Of a stretch of DNA of 13,361 nt, positions 6,276 through 13,361 are shown one piece after another. Location of the stretch: the NCBI GenBank assembly GCA_017461285.1, contig JAFTYS010000067.1, positions 1-13,361 on the forward strand, written 5' to 3'. The position numbers and the translations under genes were made by a program. Below the pieces are notes generated by a model. That model ran no database searches and had not been told where the DNA came from. It worked only from the letters and a program-made list of their open reading frames with translations. This DNA comes from Bacteroidales bacterium. Its GTDB lineage: Bacteria > Bacteroidota > Bacteroidia > Bacteroidales > UBA932. Position 1 is the stretch's first letter. Each line of letters begins with the position of its first letter.

Positions 6276-7406
6276 CTATCTGTATTCGAACGGAGTAGGC
6301 TCGTCGATAGGACAATCGATGGCGTTGCATACTGCGTAGCCTGCCTTCTCACCTCTTGAAACTATCACAGCAAGATGCAGATTCTCAACCTTCCAAGGCT
6401 TTGAGCCTGTAAGCTTAAGCTTCATCACGAAAGTCTTTTCGCCAGTCTCTCCTGCCTTGAGAGCGCCTACAGGCATGCCTGCCCATTCTCCGTCATATCT
6501 GGAATCGATAAGGCGGACACAGTTCTCATGAGTGCTGTAGCTCTCGTCACCAATACCGTCATAGTCAGTCTGCTGTCCATAGATCTCATCCTCGAGAAGC
6601 CATGCTCCGACTCTGTAATCACCCTCCTGTGCAGCCTTGACAGCGACTTTAAGAACGAGAGTTCCGTCATCATAAAGCTTAGGGTTCACAGAGATTCCGG
6701 CCTTGGCATCAGAAGCAGCAATGCTGTTCACCTGCGAATAGAGAGGGGCCGAACCCTGTGAATGAGAGAAACCAGTCGCAAGGTCAATATGCATATAAGG
6801 ATAGTTATTTACCTTCGGCGCAGAAATATATGCCGGGTCAGCATTCGAGTACGAATGAACTGCTGCAAGCACAGCCTTGTTCGGAATGGTCTGGTCAGCC
6901 ATGAGTTCGCGGAGGATCTTGATCATATACGGGCAGTAGCCGCATCCGGTTCCTGTGTACTGGGTGAGGAATGCACGATGTACAAACGAAGTGTTGGATG
7001 CCTGTGGATCCTCAACCGCATCAGGGACAGCGACAGAGATGGCCTTGACGGTTATCATTCCGCTGTCGTCCTTACTTTTGTCAAATGTGCTGTATGTGCC
7101 GTACGCAGCCCAGAACTTGTACTCTCCGTCTGCTGTCGCAACGAACTTACCGTCCTTAAGAGTAACCTCCTCACTTTTGTCATTATAGATGACAGCGTCT
7201 GAAGTCACATCCTTACCGTCAAGATATACTGTCAGGGTCGACGCATCCTGTCCGTTGGACTGGATGACATCCTTGTCTGCAACAAGGCGGAAATCCGCAG
7301 TACCGACGCCTTCATTGCCGTTTCCCTGCTGCTTATTCTCCTCGCCGCAGGCGAAAAGCATCACTGCTGCTGCGAGCAGTGATGCATATTTGAACAATAC
7401 CTTCAT
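6276..7406 (-). CDS. Omp28-related lipoprotein with thioredoxin-like CxxC
   Basis: 376 residues. Lipoprotein signal peptide with lipobox LFAC, Cys20. The residues after it (GEEN) are acidic, which in Bacteroidetes is often linked to surface export. Residues about 38-122 form an Ig-like beta domain (VADKDVIQSNGQDASTLTVY). The Omp28-type domain follows, opening with FLTQYTGTGCGYCPYM, where C155-xx-C158 sits at the position of a thioredoxin active site. Other cysteines are C296, C360 and C365. Omp28 proteins are outer-membrane proteins of Bacteroidetes described as possible adhesins or receptors; their chemistry is not settled. The start codon overlaps the stop of the 912-residue gene by one base (TAATG), implying coupled translation. 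Confidence 0.85.
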   Translation of the reverse strand: MKVLFKYASLLAAAVMLFACGEENKQQGNGNEGVGTADFRLVADKDVIQSNGQDASTLTVYLDGKDVTSDAVIYNDKSEEVTLKDGKFVATADGEYKFWAAYGTYSTFDKSKDDSGMITVKAISVAVPDAVEDPQASNTSFVHRAFLTQYTGTGCGYCPYMIKILRELMADQTIPNKAVLAAVHSYSNADPAYISAPKVNNYPYMHIDLATGFSHSQGSAPLYSQVNSIAASDAKAGISVNPKLYDDGTLVLKVAVKAAQEGDYRVGAWLLEDEIYGQQTDYDGIGDESYSTHENCVRLIDSRYDGEWAGMPVGALKAGETGEKTFVMKLKLTGSKPWKVENLHLAVIVSRGEKAGYAVCNAIDCPIDEPTPFEYR

Positions 7407-10144
7407 TATTTCTTAATATTATATCTCATTTCAACAAACTTGTCGGCCCTTTCCTTGAACTGTTCCTTTGTCATGAGGGTTCCTTCGATCTTCTTGAGTT
7501 CAGGAGCAGCCTGGAGTTCTGTCATAGGCATGTAGACAGTCTTAGGGAAATCACCTTCAGGGCGTAACACTGCTGATGATCCGCGGCGTGCAGACTTCTG
7601 TACACCTGCTGATGCAGCTTCAGCCTCTGACCATCCCTTGGTAAGCACTACATCTGAAACAACCACGTTTTCAAGGATAGTCTGGCTCATCTTATAGTCT
7701 ATACCCAACATCTGAGGATAGAATTCTGTCCTGTTACCCTCGCCGTCCACATATTCGAGAGGCTTGATTGTGATGGTATTCCAGTCCTCAGAGACCTCAA
7801 CAGGGAAGGCAGCAGTAAATCCGTCTCCATACATTACTGTATAATATTTTTCAAGCTCCATACCTGCGAAATAGAACGGAACGCTCCAGTTTGCCGAAGG
7901 CGGAAGGAAGTTGGAATCAAACGGAGCAACAAGAGAGACGTTTCCGTTTCCATCCTCGACAGCCTCCAGATACCATTTAGGTCCGAAGTCGTTGAACATA
8001 GATGACACATCTACAGACTTGTATGTCCTGTCGATGAAAAGATCGTATGGAGTATATGTATCAAGACGGTTGTATGAGTCTGCATCGAGCCATCCCAGAA
8101 CAAGAAGTCTGTTCTGGTACTCAAGACGATTCTTTGCCACATCCTTCGACATCTGCTTGAACTCATTCCAGAGGCCGTCCACCTTTTCCTTCTCATAATT
8201 GCTCGCCTCCTTATATATATTATAAACGGAATCAGGCAGTTCTGAAGGATAGTCGTTAAGGTTGTCTGTTATGGTAATCTTCGAGCTGTGGATGAAACTC
8301 TTTCCGTCAGATGCTCTCTTGAGGGTTGCGGTAGCAGTCCAGTCACCTATGAGCTTGTCATAGTCGTAATCGACATAATCCTTCATCTCGAGCCATGGAG
8401 TCGTGCAGTCTGCGATGCCCGGGCACTCGCCATCATCGATCTCTGTAGACTTATAGCTTGTCAGGTCATTAGGAGTGTACTCGTCGTTGTAGCCGAGCAC
8501 AGCAAGTCTTGTGACTTCACCGTCGATAGAAGGGATGGCGATCTCGCATCCTTCTGGTGAATTGACAGCCTCGAGCATTTCAGTAGTGAAGATGCAGCCA
8601 GGAACAATCTTGTTGCCGGCAACAATGCTGAAGTATGTTGCACCTGCGTTGATTTCAAGAAGCCAGTCCCTCTTGTAGTTGGCGGCATAATAACACTCGG
8701 TCACAGGGTTGCCTTCAGCAGCTGTCGTACACTTCACGTTGAACTTGGCCACATATGGGGTAGACTCATCCTGAAGTGCTGTAACAAGAATCTCAGGAGC
8801 GTCCTTCACCTTGGAAGTGGTAGTGAACTTGTATCTCTGGAAGTTCTGGATGGTAGCCATGTCGTCACCCATTGCTGTAACGAGGACATGATAGTCGGTA
8901 TTCTCTCCGATCGCATCCTGATAATAGAAGGATGTAAGCTTCATCTGCACAGCTTCCTTTGCCACTCTTGTACCGAATGTGTATGCTGCGAAATAAGAAG
9001 TGATAGCCCACTGGAGATAATCCTCCCTGTTATTGCAGAGTTTCATGATTTCCTCAAGCATGTTGTCGTCGAACACACCAATTGCATACTGCTTGACGTT
9101 CTTGTCAGGATAGAACTCCATGACAAGGTCGATAGGGCTTGCGTCTACAAGCTTCACATCCACCTTGCCGTCAAACGGCTGAGGCTGCTTCACAAAGAAA
9201 TGCTTTCTCTGGAATGCTCCTGTCCAGTATGAGTCCATTGGTGAAGTGATCTCGTAATCGGTGATGATACCCATGCTGCTCTGCGACTTTCCGCTGTTGC
9301 CGGTATAATAAGAAGGGTCGAGGAGCGGCATGAAATAGCCCGGATCCCATCCGCCAGGGAAGCCGAAGATCTCATTACCCTTGTCGTCAAGCAACGCATC
9401 CTCATCTCCGTTCATCCAAGAGAACTCACCTGCAATGTAGACGATAGGCTCGCCAGGAGAGATCGGGTTGTAATTGGTATCCCAGTCGATCTCGCCGTCT
9501 CCGTCGGCATCCTCTCCTGTCTGATACCAGTTGGTATCCTCAGAGTATACGATCGTTTCGTCATCGGTCACGAACTTCGTATAAGCACCGCCGTTATAAA
9601 GAAGGCTACGGTAGTCGTCCTGCCCCATGTAGTTGTACATCATGATGTCCGACTGAGCGTAACGGATGGCATTGCCTTTCTTCTTTGTCTCTTCCGGAAC
9701 AGTAAGGCGCACCTTGAAACCGTCATAGCTCTGATCAACTACAGTGATGAGTTCGTCAAGGTCATACACCGTCGTCTTGAAAGGCAGAGTTATGATCTCA
9801 GAATAGTTCTGGGCATCAAGCTTTGCTACTGCATAAAGATAATACTGGGTATCCTCTTCAAGGCCCTTGCTGATTCTGATGACATCATCAGGCTTTACGG
9901 TAAGAGTCTCGCCTGATGCAAAGATCATCACAGGGTTATCCACCCTCTTCTCCTTGGTATCAAGCATGTATGCAACATCGACAGAGGCCGGTGCACTCAC
10001 CTGGATAAGGACGTACTCAGGTCCCGCTTCCTTTACTGATACAGAGAATGCTGATTTTTCCCCTTCCGGATTACATCCGTAAAACATGCCGCACATCAAT
10101 GCCATAAGGCCAACGAGCGACATTCTTGACAATAATTTCTTCAT
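7406..10144 (-). CDS. Large Bacteroidales lipoprotein, multi-domain, function unknown
   Basis: 912 residues. Lipoprotein signal peptide (MKKLLSRMSL...) with lipobox FYGC, Cys24. After Cys come two short fibronectin/Ig-like modules at about 30-127 and 130-190. The segment DADGDGEID at 212-220 looks like a calcium-binding loop of the dockerin or thrombospondin-3 kind. Further beta modules lie at about 330-447 and 448-570. LIGDWTATATLKR at 598-610 opens a C-terminal beta domain resembling lipocalin-like repeats in other Bacteroidales lipoproteins. The tail is helical and charged. I do not recognise the family as a whole. It is first in a two-gene unit with the Omp28 lipoprotein (1-base overlap), so the two probably work together at the outer membrane; this is inference. 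Confidence 0.8.
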   Translation of the reverse strand: MKKLLSRMSLVGLMALMCGMFYGCNPEGEKSAFSVSVKEAGPEYVLIQVSAPASVDVAYMLDTKEKRVDNPVMIFASGETLTVKPDDVIRISKGLEEDTQYYLYAVAKLDAQNYSEIITLPFKTTVYDLDELITVVDQSYDGFKVRLTVPEETKKKGNAIRYAQSDIMMYNYMGQDDYRSLLYNGGAYTKFVTDDETIVYSEDTNWYQTGEDADGDGEIDWDTNYNPISPGEPIVYIAGEFSWMNGDEDALLDDKGNEIFGFPGGWDPGYFMPLLDPSYYTGNSGKSQSSMGIITDYEITSPMDSYWTGAFQRKHFFVKQPQPFDGKVDVKLVDASPIDLVMEFYPDKNVKQYAIGVFDDNMLEEIMKLCNNREDYLQWAITSYFAAYTFGTRVAKEAVQMKLTSFYYQDAIGENTDYHVLVTAMGDDMATIQNFQRYKFTTTSKVKDAPEILVTALQDESTPYVAKFNVKCTTAAEGNPVTECYYAANYKRDWLLEINAGATYFSIVAGNKIVPGCIFTTEMLEAVNSPEGCEIAIPSIDGEVTRLAVLGYNDEYTPNDLTSYKSTEIDDGECPGIADCTTPWLEMKDYVDYDYDKLIGDWTATATLKRASDGKSFIHSSKITITDNLNDYPSELPDSVYNIYKEASNYEKEKVDGLWNEFKQMSKDVAKNRLEYQNRLLVLGWLDADSYNRLDTYTPYDLFIDRTYKSVDVSSMFNDFGPKWYLEAVEDGNGNVSLVAPFDSNFLPPSANWSVPFYFAGMELEKYYTVMYGDGFTAAFPVEVSEDWNTITIKPLEYVDGEGNRTEFYPQMLGIDYKMSQTILENVVVSDVVLTKGWSEAEAASAGVQKSARRGSSAVLRPEGDFPKTVYMPMTELQAAPELKKIEGTLMTKEQFKERADKFVEMRYNIKK

Positions 10145-10186
10145 TTATTTATGATTTTGAACTTTGGTTATTTACTCTAAATCGCG

Positions 10187-10194
10187 CAAATATA
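10187..10194 (-). promoter_or_regulatory. -7 box of the 912-residue lipoprotein/Omp28 operon
   Basis: TATATTTG on the minus strand fits TAnnTTTG. It lies 42 bp before the ATG at 10144, in an AT-rich gap. The -33 position has no clean TTG. Confidence 0.6.
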
Positions 10195-10233
10195 ATTAAT
10201 TATCAATAAAATCCACCTATTTATTCAGCAAAA

Positions 10234-10263
10234 TTGTCCATTATCCCTTTTTTACTATCTTTG
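10234..10263 (+). promoter_or_regulatory. Complete Bacteroidetes promoter of purB
   Basis: TTG at 10234-10236, a 19-bp spacer, and TATCTTTG at 10256-10263 match the -33/-7 consensus very well. The leader to the ATG at 10290 would be about 20 bases. One of the two strongest promoter matches in the window, and divergent from the lipoprotein operon. Confidence 0.8.
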
Positions 10264-10289
10264 CAACCGAAAAGTTAATCAACGAAGAA

Positions 10290-11630
10290 ATGGACAATCA
10301 TGCACTTCTGGCGGTCTCGCCTATCGACGGACGCTATTCGCGTCAGACAGAACCCCTTAGCGGATATTTCAGCGAATATGCCCTCATAAAATACAGGGTA
10401 CGCATCGAGATAGAATACTTCATCGCACTCTGCCAGATCCCTCTCCCGCAGCTGGCGGATTTTGATTCATCGAAGTTCGAAGCCTTGAGAGACATCTACA
10501 GGAACATGACTCCGGAAGACGCAGCGAAGGTCAAGGAAATCGAGAAGGTGACGAACCACGACGTCAAGGCTGTGGAATACTTCATAAAGGACCGCTTCAA
10601 GGAAATGGACATCCTCAAGTGGGGAGAGTTCGTCCACTTCGGACTTACTTCGCAGGACATCAACAACACTTCAGTCCCTCTCTCCTTCAAAGAGGCCATC
10701 GACGAATGCTTCATGCCGCTTCTCAAGGAAGTTCTCGGCATGATCAAAGGCATGGCGGAAGAATGGAAGGATATCCCTATGCTTGCGAAGACCCATGGAC
10801 AGCCGGCTTCACCGACCCGCGTTGGCAAGGAATTCAACGTCTTCGCAGTACGTATCGAAGAGCAGATCAGGCAGTTCGAGCAGCTGACCTACCCTGCAAA
10901 GTTCGGCGGTGCTACCGGAAACATGAATGCGCACAAGGTCGCATATCCGGAAATCGACTGGATCGGATTCGGAAATGACTTCGTCGCTTCTCTCGGTCTG
11001 AAAAGATCGTTCCCGACCACCCAGATCGAGCATTATGACAATCTTGCGTCCCTCTTCGACTGCCTGAGGCGCATAAACACAATCCTCATAGACTTCGCAC
11101 GCGACATCTGGACATATATATCCATGGAATACTTCCGTCAGAAGGTGAAGGCCGGCGAAGTAGGTTCATCCGCAATGCCGCACAAGGTCAACCCTATCGA
11201 CTTCGAGAATGCGGAAGGCAATTTCGGAGTGGCAGACGCACTTTACACCCATCTTTCGATGAAGCTTCCTATCTCAAGACTCCAGAGAGACCTCACGGAC
11301 TCGACCGTCCTCAGGAACATAGGAATGCCTCTCGCACATTCGATGATATCATTGAATTCATTGAAGAAAGGACTCGGCAAACTGATCCTCAACGAAGAAG
11401 CCATACGCGCCGACCTTGAGAAGAACTGGGCTGTAGTAGCGGAAGCGATTCAGACAATACTCCGCAGAGAGAACTACCCTAACCCATACGAGACGCTTAA
11501 GGCGCTGACACGTACCGGAGCAGGCATCAATCATGAAGTCATAGCAGATTTCATCGAGACGCTGGATGTCAGCGAATCGGTCAAGGAAGAGCTCAGGGTC
11601 ATCACCCCTTGGACTTACACAGGATTCTAA
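10290..11630 (+). CDS. purB: Adenylosuccinate lyase
   Basis: Cleaves adenylosuccinate to AMP and SAICAR to AICAR, releasing fumarate, in purine synthesis; cytosolic homotetramer. 446 residues, close to the E. coli enzyme (456), and of the same subtype. The N-terminus has AVSPIDGRY (8-16), followed by TNHDVKAVEYF (88-98) and KTHGQPASPT (167-176), which carries the catalytic His169. The fumarase/aspartase signature GSSAMPHKVNP (292-302) carries the catalytic Ser294. LPISRLQRDLTDSTVLRN follows at about 326-343. The start is set by the family N-terminus and the promoter. Its stop overlaps that of the convergent DivIC/FtsB-like gene by 4 bp. Confidence 0.96.
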   Translation: MDNHALLAVSPIDGRYSRQTEPLSGYFSEYALIKYRVRIEIEYFIALCQIPLPQLADFDSSKFEALRDIYRNMTPEDAAKVKEIEKVTNHDVKAVEYFIKDRFKEMDILKWGEFVHFGLTSQDINNTSVPLSFKEAIDECFMPLLKEVLGMIKGMAEEWKDIPMLAKTHGQPASPTRVGKEFNVFAVRIEEQIRQFEQLTYPAKFGGATGNMNAHKVAYPEIDWIGFGNDFVASLGLKRSFPTTQIEHYDNLASLFDCLRRINTILIDFARDIWTYISMEYFRQKVKAGEVGSSAMPHKVNPIDFENAEGNFGVADALYTHLSMKLPISRLQRDLTDSTVLRNIGMPLAHSMISLNSLKKGLGKLILNEEAIRADLEKNWAVVAEAIQTILRRENYPNPYETLKALTRTGAGINHEVIADFIETLDVSESVKEELRVITPWTYTGF

Positions 11631-11941
11631 TCGACGATATACACATCTTCGCCAGGGACAGCAAAATTGAATTGCTCTCTGGCGAATTTTTCTAATGTAT
11701 CCCTGTCGTTACAGATCATGTTTATGCGGCGGTCCATTTCCGCATTCTGATCCTCATACTCAAGGATAAGCTTTTCCTGATGACGGATCTCGGCTCCAGC
11801 CTTGGCCCAGTTGATGAAGGTGTTTCCTGATCCGACAAGCCACAACACGAGGAATATGCCGGTCACAATGAGGGCAAACCATGCAAAATGGCGGTGCTGT
11901 CCTCTGAAGATATCTTTGATTTTTCCCATGATCTTTAACAT
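11627..11941 (-). CDS. DivIC/FtsB family septum formation initiator
   Basis: 104 residues: a short basic N-terminus, one membrane span at about 20-37 (WFALIVTGIFLVLWLVG), then a periplasmic coiled coil (AEIRHQEKLILEYEDQNAEMD). It ends with the family motif DTLEKFAREQFNFAVPGEDVYIVD-like tail (LEKFAREQ, PGEDVY). FtsB/DivIC proteins join FtsL and FtsQ/DivIB in the divisome and help trigger septal wall synthesis. Two starts are possible: ATG at 11941, or ATG at 11929 (MGKIKD), giving 100 residues. A strong promoter whose start point should lie near 11943 leaves almost no leader for the first, so 11929 is a serious alternative. Convergent overlap of 4 bp with purB. Confidence 0.88.
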   Translation of the reverse strand: MLKIMGKIKDIFRGQHRHFAWFALIVTGIFLVLWLVGSGNTFINWAKAGAEIRHQEKLILEYEDQNAEMDRRINMICNDRDTLEKFAREQFNFAVPGEDVYIVD

Positions 11942-11949
11942 TCTCTCGA

Positions 11950-11979
11950 CAAAATTAACTATTTTTGTCTTCTGTTCAA
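11950..11979 (-). promoter_or_regulatory. Promoter of the DivIC/FtsB-like gene
   Basis: On the minus strand, TTG (11977-11979), a 19-bp spacer, then TAATTTTG (11950-11957). Excellent fit to the Bacteroidetes consensus. The -7 box is 8 bp before the ATG at 11941 and 20 bp before the ATG at 11929. Confidence 0.75.
11960..11967 (+). promoter_or_regulatory. -7 box of the nucleotidyltransferase operon
   Basis: TATTTTTG fits TAnnTTTG, 49 bp before the ATG at 12017. Only 2 bp separate it from the opposite-facing -7 box of the DivIC/FtsB-like gene. No TTG is present at -33. Confidence 0.55.
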
Positions 11980-12016
11980 AAAGTCATATAACAAATAACT
12001 ATAAAAATCAGAAAAC

Positions 12017-12949
12017 ATGAAACCAACTCTTTTAGTGCTGGCCGCAGGCATGGGAAGCCGCTACGGCGGACTCAAGCAGATGGACGGACTCGGTCCTAAC
12101 GGCGAAACCATCATCGACTATTCTATCTATGACGCAGTTGAAGCAGGATTCGGCAAGGTCGTTTATATCGTCCGCGAATACTTCAAGGAGCAGATGGAAC
12201 AGGTGGTGAAGGAGAAGTACAGCAACGTGAAGTGCATCGACGGAGAGCCTCTCGAATTCCAGTTCGTGACCCAGGAGCTCACAAAGATACCTGAAGGCTT
12301 CACCTTGAATCCTGAGCGCGTAAAGCCTTGGGGAACAGCACATGCCGTCCTGATGGGTGCAGAGGCGATAAACGAGCCTTTCGCTGTGATCAACGGTGAC
12401 GACTATTACGGAAAGGAGTCTTTCAAGGTCCTTGGAGACTGGCTCCGAGCCCACGAAGGAAAGACCGGAGAGTTCTGCCTCGTCGGCTTCGAACTTGACA
12501 ACACATTGTCAGAGTCAGGAGCAGTTTCTAGAGGAATCGGAACAGCCGACGCTGAAGGATATCTGACAAATGTAGTTGAGCACCACAAGATCGCCATGGC
12601 TGAGGACGGAAAGATCTACGGCGAGAACAGCGTTACAGGAGAGACAGTAGAGCTACAGGGCAAGGCACTCTGTTCTATGAACATGTGGGGCTTCACCCCT
12701 GACTATTTCGAGAAGAGCGCCGCTATCTTCAAAGGCTTCCTCGAGAAGAACATCAACGAGCTGAAGGCTGAGTTCTACATTCCTTACGCAATCGACTGCA
12801 TGATCAAGGACGGAAGCGGAAAGACCCAGCTTCTCTCGACCCCTTCGCGCTGGTTCGGAGTGACATTCAAGGAAGACAGGCCGGGCGTAGTTGCAAAGTT
12901 CCAGGAACTCGCTGACAAGGGAGTATACCCTACTCCATTATATAAATAA
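12017..12949 (+). CDS. Sugar nucleotidyltransferase-like NTP transferase
   Basis: 310 residues of the NTP-transferase (GT-A-like) superfamily, which makes NDP-sugars from sugar phosphates in the cytosol. The N-terminal nucleotide loop LAAGMGSRYGGLKQ (8-21) fits the family LxxGxGxRxxxxxK pattern with Arg15 and Lys20. KPWGTAHAV (103-111) and INGDDYYG (125-132) supply the base contact and the metal-binding aspartate. SESGAVSRGIG (165-175), SMNMWGF (220-226) and WFGVTFKEDRP (279-289) complete the fold. The closest family I know is the Bacteroidales NTP transferase often discussed with MurU or mannose/glucose-1-phosphate enzymes, but the sugar cannot be told from sequence and no sugar kinase is adjacent. 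Start follows the family N-terminus. Two bases before a membrane-protein gene. Confidence 0.85.
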   Translation: MKPTLLVLAAGMGSRYGGLKQMDGLGPNGETIIDYSIYDAVEAGFGKVVYIVREYFKEQMEQVVKEKYSNVKCIDGEPLEFQFVTQELTKIPEGFTLNPERVKPWGTAHAVLMGAEAINEPFAVINGDDYYGKESFKVLGDWLRAHEGKTGEFCLVGFELDNTLSESGAVSRGIGTADAEGYLTNVVEHHKIAMAEDGKIYGENSVTGETVELQGKALCSMNMWGFTPDYFEKSAAIFKGFLEKNINELKAEFYIPYAIDCMIKDGSGKTQLLSTPSRWFGVTFKEDRPGVVAKFQELADKGVYPTPLYK

Positions 12950-12951
12950 GC

Positions 12952-13361
12952 ATGGGATTCTTCAAAAGACATTCGGGAAGAGGTTCTTACGACCTCTTCT
13001 CGAGCCATTCACATTATGTTCCGGGATATGGCGGCATGATGATGCTCTTCGTCATGTTCCTCATCGGATCGCTTTTGGGAAGTCTCCTTACAGGAGCCCT
13101 GACTCTTGTATCCGCAGAGTTCGCCCAGATGTACGGAACGATGATCTCATACCCGGTGATGTTCATCCCGGCATGGCTGTATGTGTCTGCAAACAGCCGC
13201 AGGAATGAATTCTTCGAGACCGGCTACGCCATTGACAGCAGCCATTTCGGCAAGCTGGGAGGCTTCCGCATGGCTGTCATAGTATCGATTGCGACCATCG
13301 CCGCAGCCTTCATGGCTGACAGCCTCAATGCAATCATGCCTGAAGCTCCGCAGTGGTTTGA
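12952..13361 (+). CDS. Multispan membrane protein, possibly CPBP-family intramembrane protease (partial, cut by right edge)
   Basis: 136 full codons are visible from the ATG at 12952, two bases after the nucleotidyltransferase stop, so it is in the same operon. After a basic, Gly/Ser-rich start (MGFFKRHSGRGSYD) come a hydrophobic Met-rich span at about 27-52 (GGMMMLFVMFLIGSLLG), a second at about 65-78 (SYPVMFIPAWLYV) and a third at about 108-126 (FRMAVIVSIATIAAAFM). The region ending PEAPQWF resembles the part before the catalytic EExxxR helix in Bacteroidales CPBP (CAAX-like) proteases. The catalytic motifs are beyond the window, so this name is tentative. Confidence 0.6.
   Translation, partial: MGFFKRHSGRGSYDLFSSHSHYVPGYGGMMMLFVMFLIGSLLGSLLTGALTLVSAEFAQMYGTMISYPVMFIPAWLYVSANSRRNEFFETGYAIDSSHFGKLGGFRMAVIVSIATIAAAFMADSLNAIMPEAPQWF

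Noticed and set aside
6762..7202. Open frame of 146 codons on the plus strand opposite the Omp28 gene
   Set aside because: Antisense to a clear gene, no promoter or recognisable domain.
12032..12454. Open frame of 140 codons opposite the nucleotidyltransferase gene
   Set aside because: Antisense shadow, rich in Leu/His/Val from reversed codons, no domain.
12891..13208. Plus-strand frame of 105 codons spanning the end of the nucleotidyltransferase gene and the membrane-protein gene
   Set aside because: It is out of frame with both real genes; the frame from 12952 has clear membrane spans and operon spacing.

Overview
The window is ordinary chromosomal DNA from a member of the Bacteroidetes, most likely order Bacteroidales, with roughly half G+C. 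Three things point there. Several genes start just downstream of the Bacteroidetes -7 motif TAnnTTTG. The lipoproteins have Bacteroidales family signatures (Omp28, DUF6029, DUF4988-like). The housekeeping genes (folP, tmk, purB, the DivIC/FtsB-type gene) resemble Bacteroidales versions. No rRNA, tRNA, CRISPR array, transposase, phage gene or plasmid gene was seen, and no stretch over 300 bases lacks a gene.

Layout. Bases 1-3286, leftward: a TlpA-like thioredoxin, a DUF6029 outer-membrane barrel six bases behind it, then a DUF4988-like coiled-coil lipoprotein that runs off the left edge. Bases 3411-4238, leftward: dihydropteroate synthase (folP). Bases 4372-6233, rightward: thymidylate kinase (tmk) and a MauE/DoxX-like membrane protein with a thioredoxin-like tail, 5 bp apart. 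The 133-bp folP/tmk gap holds both promoters and an inverted pair of dispersed repeats. A third repeat of the same class, forming a hairpin, lies at 6232-6258 between convergent genes. Bases 6276-10144, leftward: a 912-residue lipoprotein and an Omp28-type lipoprotein with a CxxC motif, overlapping as TAATG. Bases 10290-11630, rightward: adenylosuccinate lyase (purB), convergent with and overlapping by 4 bp a leftward DivIC/FtsB-like gene. Bases 12017-13361, rightward: a sugar-nucleotidyltransferase-like gene and, two bases later, a multispan membrane protein cut by the right edge.

How the genes fit together. folP, tmk, purB and the divisome gene are core metabolism and division. The rest are envelope proteins with a thiol-redox theme: a periplasmic TlpA-like thioredoxin beside an outer-membrane protein with a paired-cysteine motif in its last strands, a MauE-like membrane protein with a Cys-Gly-Cys motif, and an Omp28 lipoprotein with a thioredoxin-like CxxC. 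A functional link among them is a hypothesis; each family is also found alone. No clear new defence, mobile or biosynthetic system is visible. The most testable oddities are the redox cluster, the placement of dispersed repeats at promoters and at one gene's stop codon, and the interlocked divergent promoters near 11950.
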